From Actinomycetes bacterium (lineage in GTDB: Bacteria > Actinomycetota > Acidimicrobiia > Acidimicrobiales > Palsa-688): 64,000 bases of DNA. Position numbers and translations under genes: made by a program. Position 1 is the stretch's first letter. Every line of letters begins with the position of its first letter. This document shows, piece after piece, positions 7,789-16,659 of the stretch. A model generated the notes under the pieces. It had not been told where the DNA came from. It did not search any database and saw only the letters and a program-made list of their open reading frames with translations. The stretch is from contig JAKBBA010000014.1 in the NCBI GenBank assembly GCA_021808665.1, positions 14,470-78,469 on the forward strand, read 5' to 3'.

Positions 7789-8642
7789 GCCAGCAACTCT
7801 TTGACCGCCCTGTTCAGGGGTTCGTGGTAGTCGTCGAGCAGACCCCGCCCGGACAGGCGCAGCACCGCGTTGTCGAGCACCGAGTTCCTGGGTCTCGGTG
7901 CTGGCCTGGGCGGCTGCAGCTGCTCCGTAGTGATCGCTTGCACACGATCCTGATCGCCGCCGCTGGCGACGACCACGTCCCTTGCGAACTGATACCAGCT
8001 CGTCGCTCCCTGGTTGGTCACGTGCGCGATCCCCGGAGCGCGATCCCTACCCAGTCTGAGCACCGCTACTGCAAGGTCTGAGGTGAAGGTGGGGCAGCCG
8101 AACTGGTCGTCGACGAAACGCAGCGGTCCGTCCCCCGCAGCGAGGCGCAGAATCGTCTTTACCATGTTGCTCCCGAAGGCACCGCAGACCCACGAGGTAC
8201 GCACCACCGACGCGCCCGGACAGACGGCGAGGACCTCCCGCTCGCCTGCAAGTTTGGAGGCACCGTACACCGACAGCGGGTTGGTCTGGTCCCATTCGTT
8301 GTAGGGACGCGACAGCGTCCCGTCGAAGACGTAGTCAGTGGACAGCGCCACTAGATGGGCGCCGTAGCGCTGCGCTGCCTCGGCGACGTTCCGGCTCCCG
8401 AGGGCGTTGACCCGAAACGCCTTCCCCGGATCCGCCTCGCAGGCGTCGACCGCCGTCCAAGCGGCCGCGTGGATTACGAGGCTCGGCCGGTACGCTTCGA
8501 CCGCCGAGAGGACTGTCTCCCTGTCACCCACGTCGAGCTGCCCGCTCGACGCTGCTATGAGTTCCAGGTCCGGCTGGCTCGAAGCGAGCCTGGAGATCTC
8601 GCAGCCGAGCTGGCCCCCTGCGCCGGTGATGAGGACCTTCAA
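7785..8642 (-). CDS. rmlD: dTDP-4-dehydrorhamnose reductase
   Basis: About 285 residues from TTG 8642 (KVLITGAGGQLG follows directly). GTG codons at 8648 and 8651 are equally possible starts. The product has the RmlD Rossmann loop GAGGQLG, the STDYVFDG motif and the catalytic YGASKLAGE, then VRTSWVCGAFGSNMVKTIL. It catalyses the last step to dTDP-L-rhamnose. It lies about 50 nt downstream of rmlB and overlaps the wbbL-like gene by 4 nt, so it belongs to the same transcript. The open frame continues upstream to 8894 inside rmlB, but that part has no family resemblance. Confidence 0.9.
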   Translation of the reverse strand: MKVLITGAGGQLGCEISRLASSQPDLELIAASSGQLDVGDRETVLSAVEAYRPSLVIHAAAWTAVDACEADPGKAFRVNALGSRNVAEAAQRYGAHLVALSTDYVFDGTLSRPYNEWDQTNPLSVYGASKLAGEREVLAVCPGASVVRTSWVCGAFGSNMVKTILRLAAGDGPLRFVDDQFGCPTFTSDLAVAVLRLGRDRAPGIAHVTNQGATSWYQFARDVVVASGGDQDRVQAITTEQLQPPRPAPRPRNSVLDNAVLRLSGRGLLDDYHEPLNRAVKELLA

Positions 8643-8697
8643 TCCCACCACCCACGCACCCCCGGCACGTCGTCGCACCTGCCGAGAATCCTCGACG

Positions 8698-9663
8698 TCA
8701 TCGGACGCCTTTGAGCGGCTCCCACCACCAGCGGTTGTCCCGATACCAGGCAAACGTCGCGGCGAGGGCCTGATCGAGATCCGCCGACGGCTCCCAGCCG
8801 AGCTTGCGGACCTTGGTGGAGTCGACCGCGTAGCGCCGGTCGTGGCCGAGGCGGTCCTCCACGTAGCGGACCATGTCTTCTCCGGCACCAGCAAGAGCGA
8901 GGAGCCTGTCGGTCAGATCCCGGTTCGAGAGCTCGTTTCCGGCGCCGATGTTGTATATCTCCCCGGCTTCTCCCTTGCGCAGAACAAGGTCGATGGCTGA
9001 ACAGTTGTCCTGGACGTGAAGCCAGTCACGTCGGTTCAGGCCATCGCCGTAAAGCGGAACTTTCCTCCCGTCGAGAAGGTTCGTGGCGAAGAGTGGGATC
9101 ACCTTCTCGGGATACTGCCAGGGCCCGAAGTTGTTCGACGACCGGGTGACGATCACCGGGGTCTGGTAGGTGGAAAAGTACGACAGGGCTATCAGGTCGG
9201 AGCCGGCTTTCGACGCGCTGTAGGGAGATCGGGGGTCGAGAGGGTCGGTCTCGACGCTTTCCCCCTCCTCGACAGAGCCGTAGACCTCGTCGGTCGAAAC
9301 GTGCACAACGCGAGACACCCCGAGAGTCCTACACGCGTGCATGACTGCGTTCGTCCCGACGCAGTTGGTCACCACGAAATCCTCGGGGCCGGTAATCGAC
9401 CTGTCGACGTGACTCTCCGCTGCGAAGTGGACTACTGAGTCGTGGCCCTCCAGCACCGCTGTGAGAGCTTCGAGGTCGCAGATGTTCGCGTGAACGAAAC
9501 GGTAACGGCCAGCGTAAAGCTCGTCGAGGCCGGCGAGGGTCGACTCGTTGCCAGCGTAGGTAAGAGCGTCATAGACAGTCACCGCGTCGTCAGTCGACTC
9601 CAATACGTGGCGCACGTAGTTGGAGCCGATGAAACCGGCTCCTCCAGTGACGAGAATCTTCAT
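8698..9663 (-). CDS. rmlB: dTDP-glucose 4,6-dehydratase
   Basis: 321 residues, full length for the family. N-terminal KILVTGGAGFIGSNYVRHVL is the NAD-binding motif. FAAESHVDRSI and STDEVYGSVEEG are RmlB signatures, YSASKAGSD contains the catalytic Tyr and Lys, and NNFGPWQYPEKVIPLF is diagnostic. The enzyme converts dTDP-glucose to dTDP-4-keto-6-deoxyglucose in the cytoplasm. It is first in the leftward run rmlB-rmlD-wbbL-(5982)-manB. rmlA lies upstream on the same strand, 107 nt away. Confidence 0.95.
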   Translation of the reverse strand: MKILVTGGAGFIGSNYVRHVLESTDDAVTVYDALTYAGNESTLAGLDELYAGRYRFVHANICDLEALTAVLEGHDSVVHFAAESHVDRSITGPEDFVVTNCVGTNAVMHACRTLGVSRVVHVSTDEVYGSVEEGESVETDPLDPRSPYSASKAGSDLIALSYFSTYQTPVIVTRSSNNFGPWQYPEKVIPLFATNLLDGRKVPLYGDGLNRRDWLHVQDNCSAIDLVLRKGEAGEIYNIGAGNELSNRDLTDRLLALAGAGEDMVRYVEDRLGHDRRYAVDSTKVRKLGWEPSADLDQALAATFAWYRDNRWWWEPLKGVR

Positions 9664-9729
9664 GGCCGCCGAGGTTAGCCGGGACAGCCCAGCGTCGGGT
9701 CGGCGTCAAACTCATCGCCGATCCGTATC

Positions 9730-9762
9730 GCAGTTAGCTGCTGCTCTAATGGGGCTAACTGC
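9730..9762. promoter_or_regulatory. 9-bp inverted repeat between rmlA and rmlB
   Basis: GCAGTTAGC (9730-9738) and GCTAACTGC (9754-9762) are perfect inverted copies with a 15-nt spacer. They share the 8-mer GCTAACTG with the inverted repeat at 565-601, which also has a 15-nt spacer. It could be an operator for rmlB or an end-of-rmlA hairpin, but no T-tract follows it on the minus strand. Confidence 0.35.
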
Positions 9763-9770
9763 CGCGTCGA

Positions 9771-10898
9771 CTACTTGAGGTCGACGCTGCAGTGGTCGCC
9801 GACCATGAGCCTGGTCGCACTTGGACGCTGAGCGGTCCTGGTCACGCTCACGTGATGCCCAAGTAGTGAATCCTCGATCCTTCCCGCCTCTACCACGCTG
9901 CAGTCGTCAAGGATGACAGCGTGCTCGACCTCGCTGCCAGTGATCGTGCAACGGCGGCCTATAGCGCTGAACGGCCCGATGAAGCTATCGGTTACTGTCG
10001 TGCCAGCGCCGATAACCGCCGGACCGCGCACCCGGCTTCGGCGAAGTGTCGCCCCTTCCTCCAACACGACCCGACCCTCTATCTCGGATACGTCGTCTAC
10101 CTGCCCGTCGATCTGGCGCTCAAGGGTCTCCAGTATCAGGCTGTTGGCCTCCAGCAGCGGAGTCAGTTTGCCGGTGTCGATCCACCAGCCGTCGAGAATC
10201 TCGGTGCGGACTCGCAGCCCCTGCCGGACTAACCATCCGATCGCGTCGGTGATCTCCAGCTCCCCCCGAGCCGACGGCTCGATAGCCGACACGGCGTCGT
10301 GGATTCGCGAGTCGAAGAGGTAAACCCCAACGAGAGCCAGGTTGCTGGCTGGGTTGGCTGGCTTCTCCACGAGGCGGACCACCGATCCGTCCGGGCCGAG
10401 CTCTGCGACCCCGAAGTGCTGCGGGTCGGGGACAGCCTTGAGGAGGATCTGCGCGCAAGGGGGCTCGGGGTGGCTGCCATCGAGAGTCTGGGCGCTCGCC
10501 CGCCGGCGGTCATCCTCGAAGCGCTCGACGAATTCCTCCAACGACTGCTGGAGGAGGTTGTCCCCCAGGTACATGACAAAGTCCTCGTCGCCAAGGAAAT
10601 CCCGGGCGATTCGCACTGCATGGGCGAGCCCGAGGGGGGCCTCTTGTGGGATGTAAGTGACTTCCACATCCCACTCAGAGCCGTCCCCGACCGCCCCGCG
10701 GATCTCGTCGGCGGTGTCGCCGACGATGATCCCCACCGACTTGATGCCCGCCGAGGCGATCGCTTCCAACCCGTAGAAGAGGATCGGCTTGTTAGCGACG
10801 GGTACCAGCTGTTTAGCCCGGGTGTGGGTTATGGGTCGAAGCCGGGTTCCTGCTCCGCCGGCGAGGATCAGCGCCTTCACGAGGGGTGACGCTACCAC
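9771..10898 (-). CDS. rmlA: Glucose-1-phosphate thymidylyltransferase, long form
   Basis: 375 residues from GTG 10898. A GTG at 10880, immediately before KALILAGG, would give 369. Signature KALILAGGAGTRLRPITHTRAKQLVPVANKP is split here into its parts: ALILAGGAGTRLRP for nucleotide binding and AKQLVPVANKPI after it. MYLGDNLL is the metal-binding segment, and a beta-helix-like C-terminal part starts around residue 270 (GPAVIGAGTTVTDSFIGPFS). This is the long form of the enzyme, not the 290-residue housekeeping form. It makes dTDP-glucose for the rml pathway. The next gene upstream, birA, ends 27 nt away on the same strand. Confidence 0.9.
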   Translation of the reverse strand: MVASPLVKALILAGGAGTRLRPITHTRAKQLVPVANKPILFYGLEAIASAGIKSVGIIVGDTADEIRGAVGDGSEWDVEVTYIPQEAPLGLAHAVRIARDFLGDEDFVMYLGDNLLQQSLEEFVERFEDDRRRASAQTLDGSHPEPPCAQILLKAVPDPQHFGVAELGPDGSVVRLVEKPANPASNLALVGVYLFDSRIHDAVSAIEPSARGELEITDAIGWLVRQGLRVRTEILDGWWIDTGKLTPLLEANSLILETLERQIDGQVDDVSEIEGRVVLEEGATLRRSRVRGPAVIGAGTTVTDSFIGPFSAIGRRCTITGSEVEHAVILDDCSVVEAGRIEDSLLGHHVSVTRTAQRPSATRLMVGDHCSVDLK

Positions 10899-10925
10899 TG
10901 GCCATTCCTGCAGGCGGCCGAACTG

Positions 10926-11717
10926 CTAGCGAAGGTGAGTCACGTCCCCAACCGAAAGCACCGTTTCGCCGCCGTCCTCGCCACGAACGACGAGACGGCC
11001 GGCACGGTCCAAGCCGACCGCTACACCTAGCAGCCTTCGTTGCTGTCCGAGATCGACCTCCACGCGACGTCCGAGCGTGGCGCATGCGCCGGCGTAATCG
11101 GAAGCGATCCGATCCCAGTCCCCGAGACGGCCGTCCAAGTCGACCAGCCAGCAGGCGACCAGGTCGCTACGCGAAATCCTCCTCCCCGCCAGCTCGTCGA
11201 GAATCGCAGCTCCTGGGGGACCGCCGTGCACGTTTAGGCCCATGCCCACAACCACGGCGCTCTGTCCGGGCGACTCCCGGGCAGAGCCGGTCGACGCCTC
11301 GGTGAGAATACCGGCGAGCTTAGCGGTTCCATCCGCTGCGAGCAGGTCGTTGGGCCATTTTATGAGAGTCGGGACCCCGGCTACCTCGCCGCATGCGAAC
11401 TGCGCTGACAGCGCAGCAGCGCCAGCCAAGAGGTGCCAGCGCTGCGGGTCGAGCCCCGCCGGCCTGAGAAGCAGCGACACGAGGAGCGCTTCGCCCGAGC
11501 TGGCCTCCCATCGCCTGTCGAGGCGTCCACGACCGGCGGTTTGGAAGTCGGCTACGACCACGAGCCCGTCGCCTCCACCGCTCGCCGCTACCGACATGGC
11601 GTCCCTGTTAGTGGAGGCGGTCACCTCGACATAGCGCACGTCCCTGAACCGGAACCCTCCAGCTGCCCTGGTTCCTGCACGCTCCGTGATCCGTCGGACT
11701 AGCCCATTTTGGTTCAT
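10926..11717 (-). CDS. birA: Biotin-[acetyl-CoA-carboxylase] ligase
   Basis: 263 residues from ATG 11717 (MNQNGLVRR). The open frame runs to 11819 but that part lies within the divergent gene. Motifs: VEVTASTNRDAM, the biotin/ATP loop ADFQTAGRGRLDRRWEA, the catalytic LIKWPNDLLA region and a C-terminal SH3-like part (LGRRVEVDLGQQRRLLGVAVG). There is no N-terminal helix-turn-helix, so it is a ligase without the E. coli repressor domain. It attaches biotin to the carboxyl carrier domain encoded by the divergent gene, a clear functional pairing. The two starts are about 19 nt apart. Confidence 0.92.
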   Translation of the reverse strand: MNQNGLVRRITERAGTRAAGGFRFRDVRYVEVTASTNRDAMSVAASGGGDGLVVVADFQTAGRGRLDRRWEASSGEALLVSLLLRPAGLDPQRWHLLAGAAALSAQFACGEVAGVPTLIKWPNDLLAADGTAKLAGILTEASTGSARESPGQSAVVVGMGLNVHGGPPGAAILDELAGRRISRSDLVACWLVDLDGRLGDWDRIASDYAGACATLGRRVEVDLGQQRRLLGVAVGLDRAGRLVVRGEDGGETVLSVGDVTHLR

Positions 11718-11736
11718 GCTGACAGAATGCTTTCTC

Positions 11737-13530
11737 GTGCTCAACAAGGTGCTCATAGCCAACCGGGGAGAAATCGCAGTTCGGGTGATCAGGACCGCCC
11801 GAGAGCTCGGTGTTTCCACCGTAGCCGTCTATTCGGAGCTCGATCGTGATTCCATGCACGTCCGAATGGCAGACGAGGCGTACGCCCTTGGAGGCCAAAC
11901 AGCAGCGGAAAGCTACCTGGCAACCGACAAGATCCTCGACGTGCTCGCCCGTTCCGGAGCGGATGGTCTCCACCCCGGATACGGCTTCTTCTCCGAGAAC
12001 GCCGATTTCGCCAGGGCGGTGTCGGACACGGGGGTGGCGTGGATAGGGCCGCCGCCCGAGGCGATCGAGGTGATGGGCGACAAGATCAGCTCTCGCCTCG
12101 CAGCCCAGCGCGCTCACGTAGCGGGCGTGCCGGGCACCACGGAGGTGCTGCACTCCGCTGACGAGGTGGTGGCTTTCGGTGAAACCCACGGGTGGCCGGT
12201 CGCTATCAAAGCGGCCTATGGAGGCGGCGGACGTGGGATGAGAGTGGTGACGCGTGCCGAGGATGCTGCATCAGCTCTGGAGTCGGCTCAGCGAGAGGCG
12301 GAGAAGGCGTTCGGGCGCTCGGAAAGCTACTTGGAGCGCTACCTGACGTGGCCGCGCCACGTGGAGGTCCAGGTGTTTGCCGACACCCACGGCAACGCCG
12401 TATACCTAGGCACCAGGGACTGCTCAGCGCAGCGACGACACCAGAAGCTGATCGAGGAGGCCCCGGCTCCGGGCATCCCCGAAGAGACCCTCGAAGCGAT
12501 GGGCGAAGCTGCCGTGAAAGTTGCCAAGGCCTGCGGTTACGTCAACGCCGGCACTGTAGAGTTCATATACCAAGACGGGGACTTCTTCTTCTTGGAGATG
12601 AACACACGACTCCAAGTCGAGCATCCCGCCACGGAGCTCGTCTACGCCAGAGATCTCGTTGCGCTGCAACTGCGGGTTGCGTCAGGCGAACCGCTCGGCT
12701 TCACCCAGTCAGACGTCAAGCCGTCCGGTCATGCCATCGAGGTGCGCCTTAACGCCGAGGATCCCGCCGAGGGGCGGTTCCTGCCGTCGCCTGGCACGAT
12801 CACCCGTTTCGACCGGCCGGACGGTTTCGGGGTGCGCGTCGATGCCGGCTACAGCGCCGGCGACACGGTAAGTCAGTTCTACGACAACCTGATAGCCAAG
12901 CTCGTCGTCTGGGGAGTCGACCGAGAGGACGCCCGAAGGCGGGCTTTGCGGGCTTTACGCGAGACCGTTATCGAAGGTCCAGCGACTACGATCCCGGCCG
13001 ACATCGCCATCCTAGAACACGCCGACTTCGCCGCTGTTCGTCACTCGACGAACTGGGTTGAGACCGCCCTGGACTTGAGCGGCGTCACCTCGCTGGCGAC
13101 ACCGGGCGACCAGCAAGGAGACGGGTTGGTCAGGCGCGAAGTAGACGTCGAGGTCGACGGCAAACGCTTCGCCGTCAAGTTGTGGGTGCCCGAGGGTGAC
13201 TCCGGCGGGGGAGCGCAAGCCGGCGGGGCGGGCAGGGGCTCGGCCGGTGGGGCGGGATCGCGCCAGAGCCGCCCCCGGCCGGGCGGAGCGGGTCACCACC
13301 ATGCGGGTGGCGGGGGGAGCGGTCAGGTCACCGTGCCCATGCAGGGGACGATCGTCAAGGTCCTAGTTTCGGTGGGTGACGAGGTCGAGGTCGGCCAGGC
13401 AGTGACGGTGCTCGAAGCGATGAAGATGGAGAACAACATCACCTCGGAGACCTCAGGCACAGTTACCGAGATCATGGTCGCCCCAGGAGACTCCGTAGGA
13501 GCCGGTGACGTGGTCGTGGTCATCGCCTGA
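11737..13530 (+). CDS. accA: Acetyl/propionyl-CoA carboxylase alpha chain (biotin carboxylase + biotin carrier)
   Basis: About 597 residues from GTG 11737, which gives the usual N-terminus LNKVLIANRGEIAVRVIRTA. ATG 11716 adds 7 residues. Biotin carboxylase domain (about 1-445) with HPGYGFFSENADFA, the ATP-grasp glycine loop AAYGGGGRGMRV, and EMNTRLQVEHPATE. A Gly-rich linker around 485-530 is followed by the carrier domain with the biotinyl lysine in EAMKMENN and the C-terminal VAPGDSVGAGDVVVVIA. It carboxylates biotin for transfer to acetyl- or propionyl-CoA. The beta subunit is not nearby. Together with the mutase at 14953 it suggests propionyl-CoA handling. Confidence 0.93.
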   Translation: MLNKVLIANRGEIAVRVIRTARELGVSTVAVYSELDRDSMHVRMADEAYALGGQTAAESYLATDKILDVLARSGADGLHPGYGFFSENADFARAVSDTGVAWIGPPPEAIEVMGDKISSRLAAQRAHVAGVPGTTEVLHSADEVVAFGETHGWPVAIKAAYGGGGRGMRVVTRAEDAASALESAQREAEKAFGRSESYLERYLTWPRHVEVQVFADTHGNAVYLGTRDCSAQRRHQKLIEEAPAPGIPEETLEAMGEAAVKVAKACGYVNAGTVEFIYQDGDFFFLEMNTRLQVEHPATELVYARDLVALQLRVASGEPLGFTQSDVKPSGHAIEVRLNAEDPAEGRFLPSPGTITRFDRPDGFGVRVDAGYSAGDTVSQFYDNLIAKLVVWGVDREDARRRALRALRETVIEGPATTIPADIAILEHADFAAVRHSTNWVETALDLSGVTSLATPGDQQGDGLVRREVDVEVDGKRFAVKLWVPEGDSGGGAQAGGAGRGSAGGAGSRQSRPRPGGAGHHHAGGGGSGQVTVPMQGTIVKVLVSVGDEVEVGQAVTVLEAMKMENNITSETSGTVTEIMVAPGDSVGAGDVVVVIA

Positions 13531-13591
13531 TCGCCGGCCCCAGCAAGCGCAAGCGCCGGCCCCGACGTCGATTGAGGGCCCCGACGAAGCT

Positions 13592-14950
13592 CTACTCGGC
13601 TGCTTCGGCCAGGGCCTCGGACAACGTCGGGTGGGCCAGGCAGCTCTCGACGATGTCGCTCACCTTCAAGTTAGCGGTGACGGCGAGAGCGAGAACCGAT
13701 ATCAACTCGGCTGCGTGGCGTCCGACTATCGAACCGCCTAGCACGACGCCGGTGGCAGGATCGGAGATGATCTTGACGAAACCGCCGGTGTCGTCGTTGA
13801 TCATCGCCTTTGCCGCAGACGCGTAAGGCACCTTCGTGACGCGGATCTTCCGTCCTGTTGCGAACGCCTCAGCCTCGGCGAGGCCGACGTCGGCTATCTC
13901 CGGTTCGGTGAAGATCGCCGACGCTGCCTTCTCGTAGTCGATGTGGCGGTGCTCGCGGGTGTGTATACCCATGATGTGCTCGGCGATCTTACGTCCCTGC
14001 ATGGACGCCACCGACGAAAGAGGCAGTTTCCCCGACACGTCTCCCGCAGCGTAGATGTGGGGGACGTTGGACTGGCAGTGATGATTGATCGGTATGTAAC
14101 CGCCGTCGGTGAGCACGCCTGCCGATTCGAGATCGAGGCCGTCGCTGTTTGGAATCGAACCGATCGCAAGAAGAGCGTGGCTGCCTTTGGCAACGCGCCC
14201 GTCGTCACAGCGCACGTCGATTGCGCTTTCGGTGACGTCGATGCCTTCGGCCCGCGCGCCCTTGAGGAGGCGGACGCCGCGACGCAGAAGCTCGTCCTCC
14301 AAGGCGGCGGCGACTTCGGGGTCTTTGCTCGGCAACACCTGCTGGCGACTGACGATCAGGGTGATCTTGGCACCGAAAGAACTGAACATGTGGACGAACT
14401 CCACACCGGTGACCCCGGAGCCGATCACGACGAGATGCTCCGGCATCTCCGGAGGCGGGTACGCCTGGCGGGTGGTCAGCACCCGCTGCCCGTCGGGTTT
14501 GGCCCAGCCGGGGATCCTCGGCCGGCTACCGGTCGACACCAAGATGGCGTCGGCGTCTAGCTCGATGGGACCCTCGGGGGTGTCGGCCACGACTGAGTGG
14601 GGCCCTGACAGCCGGGCGGTGCCGTTTATGATCCTCACCCCTTGGCTGTCGAGGAGCTGGGTGACCTGGGAGCGAAGGTGATTCTCGATCTCGGCGATAC
14701 GCTCCCTTTGCACGGCAAGGTCCAAGCGCGCATCCTGGTGCGACAAGCCCATACCTTCGATGCGACGCGAGAAACTCATCGCCCCGCCGGTCGCGATCAT
14801 CGTCTTCGACGGTATGCAGTCCCACAGATGAGCGGCGCCACCTACGATGTCGCGTTCCACGAGGGTTACCTCCGCGCCCAGGCGAGCTGCGTAAGTGGCG
14901 GCCGTGTTACCGGCCGGTCCCCCGCCGATGATGACGAATTTGACGGCCAC
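13592..14950 (-). CDS. lpdA: LpdA-like NAD(P)H dehydrogenase/quinone reductase flavoprotein
   Basis: 452 residues from GTG 14950. Pyridine nucleotide-disulfide oxidoreductase fold: FAD loop VIIGGGPAGNTAATYAARLG, NAD loop VVIGSGVTGVEFVHMF, FAD-binding PHIYAAGDVSG and C-terminal dimer motif HPTLSEALAEAAE. The usual CX4C redox site is replaced by GGAAHLWDCIPSK, so only the second Cys remains and dithiol chemistry is not possible. This matches mycobacterial LpdA (Rv3303c type), a quinone reductase rather than a lipoamide dehydrogenase. It lies 2 nt downstream of the mutase gene on the same strand, so co-transcription is likely although the link in function is unclear. Confidence 0.85.
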   Translation of the reverse strand: MAVKFVIIGGGPAGNTAATYAARLGAEVTLVERDIVGGAAHLWDCIPSKTMIATGGAMSFSRRIEGMGLSHQDARLDLAVQRERIAEIENHLRSQVTQLLDSQGVRIINGTARLSGPHSVVADTPEGPIELDADAILVSTGSRPRIPGWAKPDGQRVLTTRQAYPPPEMPEHLVVIGSGVTGVEFVHMFSSFGAKITLIVSRQQVLPSKDPEVAAALEDELLRRGVRLLKGARAEGIDVTESAIDVRCDDGRVAKGSHALLAIGSIPNSDGLDLESAGVLTDGGYIPINHHCQSNVPHIYAAGDVSGKLPLSSVASMQGRKIAEHIMGIHTREHRHIDYEKAASAIFTEPEIADVGLAEAEAFATGRKIRVTKVPYASAAKAMINDDTGGFVKIISDPATGVVLGGSIVGRHAAELISVLALAVTANLKVSDIVESCLAHPTLSEALAEAAE

Positions 14951-14952
14951 AG

Positions 14953-16551
14953 CTAACGGACCGGCTGGTACAGGCCGAACTCGTCTCGCAACACGTCGCT
15001 CACCTCTCCTAAGGTCGCTCTCGCTTTCAGCGCTTCTTTCATGGGAATCAGCAGGTTAGCGGTGCCCTGGGCTGCGCCACGAACCGCTGCTAGAGCCGAG
15101 TCCACCGCATTCTGATCTCGCTCGGCCCGGGTGCGAGCGACCCGGGCCACTTGCTGGCCTTCGAGTTTCGGGTCGATCGGGAAGACCTCGGCCTGGCTTG
15201 GCTGGTCGTCGATGAAGCCGTTGACTCCTACGATCAGGCGCTCCCCGGAGTCGACCGACTTCGCGTAGGCATAGGCAGCCTGCTCGATCTCGTCCTGCAT
15301 GAAACCCGCTTCTATAGCCGCGACAGCCCCTCCCATCGAGTCGATCTTGTCCAGATAGCTCCACGCTGCCGCTTCAATCTCGTCGGTGAGCGACTCGACA
15401 TAGTAGGAGCCGCCGAGCGGGTCAGCCGTGTCCACGACCCCCGACTCGTTGGCAATGATCTGCTGGGTACGCAGCGCTATGGTCGCCGCTTTCGCCGTCG
15501 GTAGGCCCAAAGCCTCGTCGAAGCCGTTAGCGTGAAGGCTCTGCGTGCCTCCCATCACCGCTGCGAGGGACTGGAGAGTCACCCGCACGATGTTGTTTTC
15601 AGGCTGCTGGGCGGTGAGCGTCGAGCCACCGGTCTGGGTGTGGAAACGTAGGAGCTTGCTCTTGTCGTCCTTGGCGTTGAAGCGCTTCGTCATGATCGTC
15701 GCCCACATCCGCCTTGCCGCACGGAACTTGGCGATCTCCTCGAAGAAGTTGTTGTGGGCGTTCCAGAAGAAGCTGAGCCTCGGGGCGAAGTCGTCCACTG
15801 CGAGCCCCGCTTCGAGGGCGGCTTCGACGTAGGCGACGCCGTTGGCAATGGTGAAAGCTATTTCCTGAACGGCGGTCGAGCCGGCCTCGCGGATGTGGTA
15901 GCCCGAGATGGAGATCGTGTTCCAAGCCGGGAGGTGCTCGTTGCAGTAGGAGAAGATGTCCGTCACGAGACGCATGGACGGCCGGGGCGGGTAAATGTAA
16001 GTTCCCCTGGCCACATACTCCTTCAGGATGTCGTTTTGTATCGTTCCGCCGAGCTTTGAAGCGGGAACACCCTGCTCCTCGGCGACGAGCTGGTACAGAA
16101 GCAGAAGTATCGCCGCCGTAGAGTTGATAGTCATAGAAGTCGTGACACGGTCGAGAGGCAAGCCTGCGAGGAGGAGCCTCATGTCGTCCAGCGAGTCGAT
16201 GGCGACGCCGACCTTTCCTACCTCACCAGCCGATCGCGGGTGGTCGGAGTCATAACCCATCTGGGTGGGTAGGTCGAAAGCGCACGACAGTCCAGTGCCG
16301 CCCCCAGCTAGGAGCAGCTTCCAGCGCTCGTTTGTAGCCTCGGCGGTGCCGAAGCCCGAGTATTGCCGGATAGTCCACGGGCGGCCCCTGTACATGGTGG
16401 GGTATATCCCGCGGGTGTAGGGGTAACCCCCAGGCACTCCGAGTTTTGCTCGCGGGTCCCATGCTCGGAGATCCTCGGGACCGTAGACCGCCCTCACATC
16501 GATCCCCGAGTCGAGACTGCGCGAGGTTGGGTCACGCGAATCGGTTGCCAT
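14953..16551 (-). CDS. B12-dependent acyl-CoA mutase large subunit (methylmalonyl-CoA mutase-like)
   Basis: 532 residues from ATG 16551. It covers the whole TIM-barrel substrate domain ([74 protein letters not shown]), but ends before any cobalamin domain (no DXHXXG). It must therefore pair with a separate small B12-binding subunit, which is not in this window. Tyr in RQYSGF favours methylmalonyl-CoA over isobutyryl- or 2-hydroxyisobutyryl-CoA mutases, where this position usually differs. The carboxylase at 11737 could supply methylmalonyl-CoA. It is in one transcription unit with the lpdA-like gene. Confidence 0.85.
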   Translation of the reverse strand: MATDSRDPTSRSLDSGIDVRAVYGPEDLRAWDPRAKLGVPGGYPYTRGIYPTMYRGRPWTIRQYSGFGTAEATNERWKLLLAGGGTGLSCAFDLPTQMGYDSDHPRSAGEVGKVGVAIDSLDDMRLLLAGLPLDRVTTSMTINSTAAILLLLYQLVAEEQGVPASKLGGTIQNDILKEYVARGTYIYPPRPSMRLVTDIFSYCNEHLPAWNTISISGYHIREAGSTAVQEIAFTIANGVAYVEAALEAGLAVDDFAPRLSFFWNAHNNFFEEIAKFRAARRMWATIMTKRFNAKDDKSKLLRFHTQTGGSTLTAQQPENNIVRVTLQSLAAVMGGTQSLHANGFDEALGLPTAKAATIALRTQQIIANESGVVDTADPLGGSYYVESLTDEIEAAAWSYLDKIDSMGGAVAAIEAGFMQDEIEQAAYAYAKSVDSGERLIVGVNGFIDDQPSQAEVFPIDPKLEGQQVARVARTRAERDQNAVDSALAAVRGAAQGTANLLIPMKEALKARATLGEVSDVLRDEFGLYQPVR

Positions 16552-16589
16552 GCACAAGAGGATAGGACGCCCGACGATCGCACACTACT

Positions 16590-16607
16590 TTGCCGGTTTG
16601 CCGGCAA
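16590..16607 (-). terminator. Stem-loop downstream of the rhodanese-E1 gene
   Basis: TTGCCGG (16590-16596) and CCGGCAA (16601-16607) form a 7-bp stem with a 4-nt loop, between the stop of the rhodanese-E1 gene (16660) and the start of the mutase (16551), both leftward. It has no clear T-tract, so it may be a weak terminator or a processing hairpin. Confidence 0.3.
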
Positions 16608-16659
16608 CTGCCGACGGATGGCGCTTGGCCCGATCAGGGCGCGCTAGCCTCCAAGCCGC

